NCBI RefSeq assembly: GCF_023684385.1
Contig: NZ_JAGSOJ010000002.1
Location: forward strand, 1,240,001-1,304,000
DNA: 64,000 nt
Direction: 5' to 3'
Source of the DNA: Oceanirhabdus seepicola
Lineage (GTDB): Bacteria > Bacillota > Clostridia > Clostridiales > Clostridiaceae
Shown here: one piece after another, positions 60,655 through 64,000 of the stretch
Layout: each line of letters starts with the position of its first letter
How positions within the stretch are numbered: the first letter of the stretch is position 1
Translations under genes and position numbers: made by a program
Notes under the pieces: model-generated
Told to the model about the DNA's origin: nothing
Database searches by the model: none
The model's input: the letters and a program-made list of their open reading frames with translations, nothing else

Positions 60655-62511
60655 ATGAACAGAATCACTGATGAAATTTTAAGTCGTGTGGAAAAGCCCG
60701 TTAGATACGTTGGGGGAGAGTTGAATTCAATTGAAAAAGACAAGAATTTTGTTGATATAAGATTTGCTTTTTGTTTCCCAGATGTTTATGAAGTAGGAAT
60801 GTCACATCTTGGAAGTAAGATTTTATACTATACATTAAACCAAAGAGAAGATACTTATTGTGAGAGAGTTTATGCTCCATATAATGATATGGAACAGGAA
60901 ATGAGGGAAAATAATATTCCTTTATATGCTCTAGAAAGTAAAGATCCTCTAAATCAATTTGATATAGTAAATTTCACTCTACAATATGAGATGAGTTATA
61001 CAAATATTTTAAATATGATGAATATGTCAGGAATAACACTAAGAGCATCACAAAGAGGTGAGGAAGAACCAATAATTCTTGCTGGTGGGCCATGTGCTTA
61101 TAATCCTGAATCATTATATGATATTGTTGACATAGTTGCATTAGGTGAGGGAGAAGAGATGCTTAATGATCTTCTTGATTTATACAAACAATTTAAATCA
61201 GAAGGGAAAAGTAAGAAGGAATTCTTAAGAGCGGCAAGTCATATTGAAGGTTTCTATGTTCCAAGTTTATACACTGTAGATTATAATGAGGATGGAACAA
61301 TAAAAGAATTCAAGCCTTTATATGATGATGTGCCAGCAGTTGTTAAAAAAAGAATAATTAAGAATTTTGATGAGGTAGAATTTCCTAATAAACTTATTGT
61401 ACCATTCACTGAAGTTGTGCATGACAGAGTAACACTTGAAGCATTCAGAGGATGTACAAGAGGATGTAGATTCTGTCAGGCAGGTATTATATATAGACCA
61501 GTAAGAGAGAAAAAAACAGAGACTTTATTAGAACAAGCTGAAGGGTTATTAAAGGAAACAGGATATAATGAGACTTCATTGATATCATTGAGTATCTGTG
61601 ATTATTCTGATATCACTAACCTTATTAATAAATTTAGTAGCAGATTTGAAGAAAAAAGAATTGGTATTTCACTTCCTTCAATAAGAATTGACTCTTTCTC
61701 TGTTGATCTTTTAAAGGAGATTCAAAAGGTAAGAAAAACAGGACTTACTTTAGCTCCTGAAGCAGGTTCACAAAGAATGAGAGATGTAATAAATAAGAAT
61801 GTTACTGAAGAAGATTTAATAAATGCGACTAGTAGTGCCTTTAAGGCAGGATGGTCAAGAGTTAAGTTATACTTCATAGTAGGACTTCCATATGAAAATC
61901 TTGATGATGTATTGGGAATAGGTGAATTAGGTAGTAAGGTAGTAGATGCTTATTATGCTGTTCCTAAGGAAGAGAGAAAAAAAGGACTTACAGTAACAAT
62001 TAGTACATCAATACTTGTTCCTAAGCCATTTACTCCTTTCCAGTGGGCACCACAGGAAAGAAAAGAGAGTGTACTTAAAAAGATATATAAACTTAAGGAT
62101 AGTATAAAAAGAAAAGCTATAAATTATAACTATCATGCATCAGATGTATCATTCATGGAAGCTGTTGTGTCACGTGGAGATAGAAGAATATGTGACGTTA
62201 TTATAAGAGCTTATGAATTAGGTGCAAAGTTTGATGGATGGAGTGAACACTTTAAGTTTGATATATGGAAACAAGCAATGGAAGATTGCGGAGTTGATGG
62301 TGAATTCTACGCATATAGAGAGAGAAGTTATGAAGAGATTCTTCCATGGGATTTCATTGATATCGGTGTAACAAAGCAATTCCTTATTGATGAAAATGAA
62401 AAAGCTAAAGTTGCTTTAACTTCACCAGATTGTAGAGAAGCATGTCTTGGTTGCGGAATTAATAAGTCATTTGGGGAAGGAGTGTGCTTTGAGAATGCGT
62501 TACTTGATTAA
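60655..62511 (+). CDS. TIGR03960-family radical SAM protein
   Basis: A 618-residue protein with an N-terminal B12-binding-like region (RFAFCFPDVYEVGMSHLGS), a radical SAM core with the 4Fe-4S motif in CTRGCRFCQAG (C-x3-C-x2-C), and a C-terminal Cys-containing tail (CREACLGCG). It always occurs next to the smaller TIGR03936 protein, and the pair often precedes ribonuclease G and rplU-rpmA. The reaction is unknown; a role in RNA or protein modification has been supposed. GGAGG precedes the ATG, and a TATAAT lies 27 nt upstream at 60623-60628. Confidence 0.93.
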   Translation: MNRITDEILSRVEKPVRYVGGELNSIEKDKNFVDIRFAFCFPDVYEVGMSHLGSKILYYTLNQREDTYCERVYAPYNDMEQEMRENNIPLYALESKDPLNQFDIVNFTLQYEMSYTNILNMMNMSGITLRASQRGEEEPIILAGGPCAYNPESLYDIVDIVALGEGEEMLNDLLDLYKQFKSEGKSKKEFLRAASHIEGFYVPSLYTVDYNEDGTIKEFKPLYDDVPAVVKKRIIKNFDEVEFPNKLIVPFTEVVHDRVTLEAFRGCTRGCRFCQAGIIYRPVREKKTETLLEQAEGLLKETGYNETSLISLSICDYSDITNLINKFSSRFEEKRIGISLPSIRIDSFSVDLLKEIQKVRKTGLTLAPEAGSQRMRDVINKNVTEEDLINATSSAFKAGWSRVKLYFIVGLPYENLDDVLGIGELGSKVVDAYYAVPKEERKKGLTVTISTSILVPKPFTPFQWAPQERKESVLKKIYKLKDSIKRKAINYNYHASDVSFMEAVVSRGDRRICDVIIRAYELGAKFDGWSEHFKFDIWKQAMEDCGVDGEFYAYRERSYEEILPWDFIDIGVTKQFLIDENEKAKVALTSPDCREACLGCGINKSFGEGVCFENALLD

Positions 62512-63190
62512 ATATACTAAAGAAGATAAGCTGAAATTTCTAGCGCATCTTGATTTAATGAAAACAATACAAAGATTAATAAGAAGAAGTGAGATATATG
62601 TTGCATTTTCACAAGGATATAACCCACATATTATAATGTCTATAGCTCAGCCATTATCGGTTGGTATGAGTTCAAAAGGTGAATATCTTGATCTTGTATT
62701 AGAGGAAGAAATGGATGAAAAAGATTTAGTTGAGAGATTAAATGAGGTTACAGTTGGTGGAATTAAATTCTTAAATGCTTGCAAGGTTATTACAGAGAAA
62801 AAGGCTCCACAAGCTATGGCACTTATAGATGCGGCAAGATATGGAATTAAATTAAAGTGTACTGATTCTAAAAAAGCAGAGGAATCACTAAAAGAGCTTA
62901 TGAAAAAGGAAAGTTTCGTGACGCTTAAGAAGAGCAAGAAAGGGTTGAAGGAAGCTGATATAAAGCCTTTGATTAAAGATTTGAAATTCTGGCCTATGGA
63001 GGATTCTCTTATACTAAATGCTCTTGTTAACTGTGGAAGTAGATCAAATCTTTCAGCAAACCTTTTAGGTGAGTACATTTCTAAAAATATAGAAGGTGTT
63101 GATGCAGAGGCATTTGTATATGTGGAAAGAAATGAAATGTATGCTGATAAGGATGGAACACTTGTTGAATTAGAAAGATACTTTGGATAA
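62495..63190 (+). CDS. TIGR03936-family radical SAM-associated protein (DUF2344)
   Basis: A 231-residue protein starting MRYLIKYTKEDKLKFLAHLD, with the family motif FSQGYNPHIIMSIAQPLSVG. It has no radical SAM Cys motif of its own. It is the standard partner of the preceding TIGR03960 gene and overlaps its 3' end by 17 nt. The ATG at 62495 is the conventional start, but a TTG two codons upstream (62489) is 6 nt from AAGGAG and could be used. The ribonuclease G gene that often follows is absent here. Confidence 0.92.
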   Translation: MRYLIKYTKEDKLKFLAHLDLMKTIQRLIRRSEIYVAFSQGYNPHIIMSIAQPLSVGMSSKGEYLDLVLEEEMDEKDLVERLNEVTVGGIKFLNACKVITEKKAPQAMALIDAARYGIKLKCTDSKKAEESLKELMKKESFVTLKKSKKGLKEADIKPLIKDLKFWPMEDSLILNALVNCGSRSNLSANLLGEYISKNIEGVDAEAFVYVERNEMYADKDGTLVELERYFG

Positions 63191-63237
63191 ACTACAAATG
63201 ATTGAAATCAAAGAATAAAGAAAAAAGAATAGATTAG

Positions 63238-63268
63238 AAAGGTTCTGACTTAGGTCAGAACCTTTTTG
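63238..63268 (+). terminator. Terminator after the TIGR03960/TIGR03936 pair
   Basis: A 12-bp stem (63238-63249 with 63254-63265) with a TTAG loop is followed by TTG. The core 22 nt differ at one base from the hairpin at 22504-22525, so this terminator belongs to a dispersed repeat. Confidence 0.9.
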
Positions 63269-63388
63269 TTTAATTGGAAATTACTCAAAAGTTGAATTTG
63301 AAACTAAAGATAATATGTTATTATAAAGATATTGTAGTAAAGAATATACTTTATAGAATTTGGGGATATAAGGAGGAGTAATTCTTTA

Positions 63389-64000
63389 ATGTCTAAAAAT
63401 AAAAATACAGAAAAGAAAATTGCATTAGCCGAATACAGTGAAATCATAAACCAAGTGTTTGATATTAAAGGCAATATAACTCATTATGTGAAAAGTGGAA
63501 ATACTGAAAAAGCACTGATCTATTTTGAAAAACTATTATCATACAAAATTAATGATAATAGAAATACATTAAAACATTGGAAAGAATATGCAAATATATT
63601 CAATATAAGTCTCAGAGGGGCTGCCATAAATGGAGGAGTTTCGCCAATCGAGGTATTGCTCATAGGAGATGAATTTAAGAATAATATTCAGAATGCCCAA
63701 GATATAGAATTTATAAAAAGAAAAACTCATTCACTTGTTGAAGAATATGCATCGGCAGTGTTTAAAAATGAGGCAAGAGGATGCAGTAAAACAATACAAG
63801 ATATTTGTAAATACATAAAGGTTAATTTTGGAAAAAATTTGAGTACAAGTACATTATCAGAAATATTTCATATAAATTCATCTCATCTTTCAAGGCAGTT
63901 CAAAAAAGAAATGAAGGGAACAGTAACAGAGTATATACAAAAGATAAGAATTGATGAAGCGAAGCATCTTATTGAATCAGGAAAATACTCAATGACGGAT
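63389..64000 (+). CDS. AraC-family transcriptional regulator, N-terminal part (cut by window end)
   Basis: The frame runs for 204 codons to the last base. Residues 1-125 form a helical region without a recognised sensor fold. From about residue 135 the AraC-type DNA-binding domain starts: ICKYIKVNFGKNLS, then the first helix-turn-helix LSEIFHINSSHLSRQFKKE, and the RIDEAKHLIESGKYSMTD linker to the second one, which lies outside the window. AGGAGG lies 12 nt before the ATG, a rather long spacing. Its target genes are not visible. Confidence 0.88.
   Translation, partial: MSKNKNTEKKIALAEYSEIINQVFDIKGNITHYVKSGNTEKALIYFEKLLSYKINDNRNTLKHWKEYANIFNISLRGAAINGGVSPIEVLLIGDEFKNNIQNAQDIEFIKRKTHSLVEEYASAVFKNEARGCSKTIQDICKYIKVNFGKNLSTSTLSEIFHINSSHLSRQFKKEMKGTVTEYIQKIRIDEAKHLIESGKYSMTD

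Noticed and set aside
1..64000. CRISPR array, prophage, integrase or insertion sequence
   Set aside because: No regular spacer-repeat series, no phage structural genes and no transposase-like protein are present; the repeats found are irregular palindromes.

Overview
The window looks like a chromosomal segment of an AT-rich, anaerobic, endospore-forming member of the Clostridia (Clostridium-like). This rests on the low-GC codon usage, strong AGGAGG-type ribosome binding sites with frequent GTG and TTG starts, sporulation genes (SpoVD-type PBP, SpoIVFA/SpoIVFB pair, CotF-type coat protein), anaerobe functions (FeoB, rubrerythrin, corrinoid methyl transfer, a double-cubane-type reductase) and the order maf-radC-mreBCD-mrdA-minCDE-rodA-spoIVFAB-TIGR03960. 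Most genes lie on the + strand. No phage, plasmid, transposase or CRISPR array is visible.

Layout. 1-3000: the end of feoB with its small Cys-rich partner, a zinc-ribbon methyltransferase (-) and a membrane protein. 3000-9850: a corrinoid methyl-transfer operon. It encodes three UroD/MtaA-family proteins, a corrinoid protein, a ferredoxin-ATPase corrinoid activator and a CobW-type GTPase, and ends at a strong terminator. 9950-13700: rubrerythrin, an orphan double-cubane-cluster protein and catalase, which read as a redox and oxygen-defence neighbourhood. 13895-19740: a membrane-centred operon of two tandem paralogous membrane proteins, a DUF4178 protein with a Ser-rich tail, two DUF350 proteins and a membrane-embedded aminopropyltransferase homologue. 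19800-30350: mixed housekeeping (GNAT, PTS IIB/IIC, DUF401, CoaC, TldD/PmbA, cold shock, CotF), including a probable unannotated small RNA at about 28350-28500 and a quasi-palindromic element at 22466-22719. 30350-39400: tRNA-Leu(CAA), spoVD-like PBP, glutaminase, polA-coaE-lytic transglycosylase, tRNA-Leu(GAG) and an NfnB/GltD-like flavoprotein. 39850-45060: chemoreceptor, glycine-rich protein, GNAT, NlpC/P60, SPOR and DUF4321 proteins. 45160-60515: the cell-shape and division block, with two full-length tandem PBP2 genes. 60655-64000: the TIGR03960/TIGR03936 pair and the first two thirds of an AraC-type regulator.

How the genes fit together. The UroD-fold proteins and the corrinoid protein should move a methyl group between an unknown donor, cob(I)alamin and an unknown acceptor. 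The ferredoxin-ATPase re-reduces cobalamin that has oxidised to Co(II), and the CobW-type GTPase may supply metal. The mre/mrd/min/rodA genes direct side-wall synthesis and septum placement. SpoIVFA/B process pro-sigma-K in the forespore membrane. Three copies of one palindromic repeat sit within about 40 nt of the start codons of glsA, maf and mreB. Pieces of a second repeat family form terminators at several loci.

Limits: all calls come from reading sequence and remembered family features; no database search was run. Intergenic promoters are by-eye matches.
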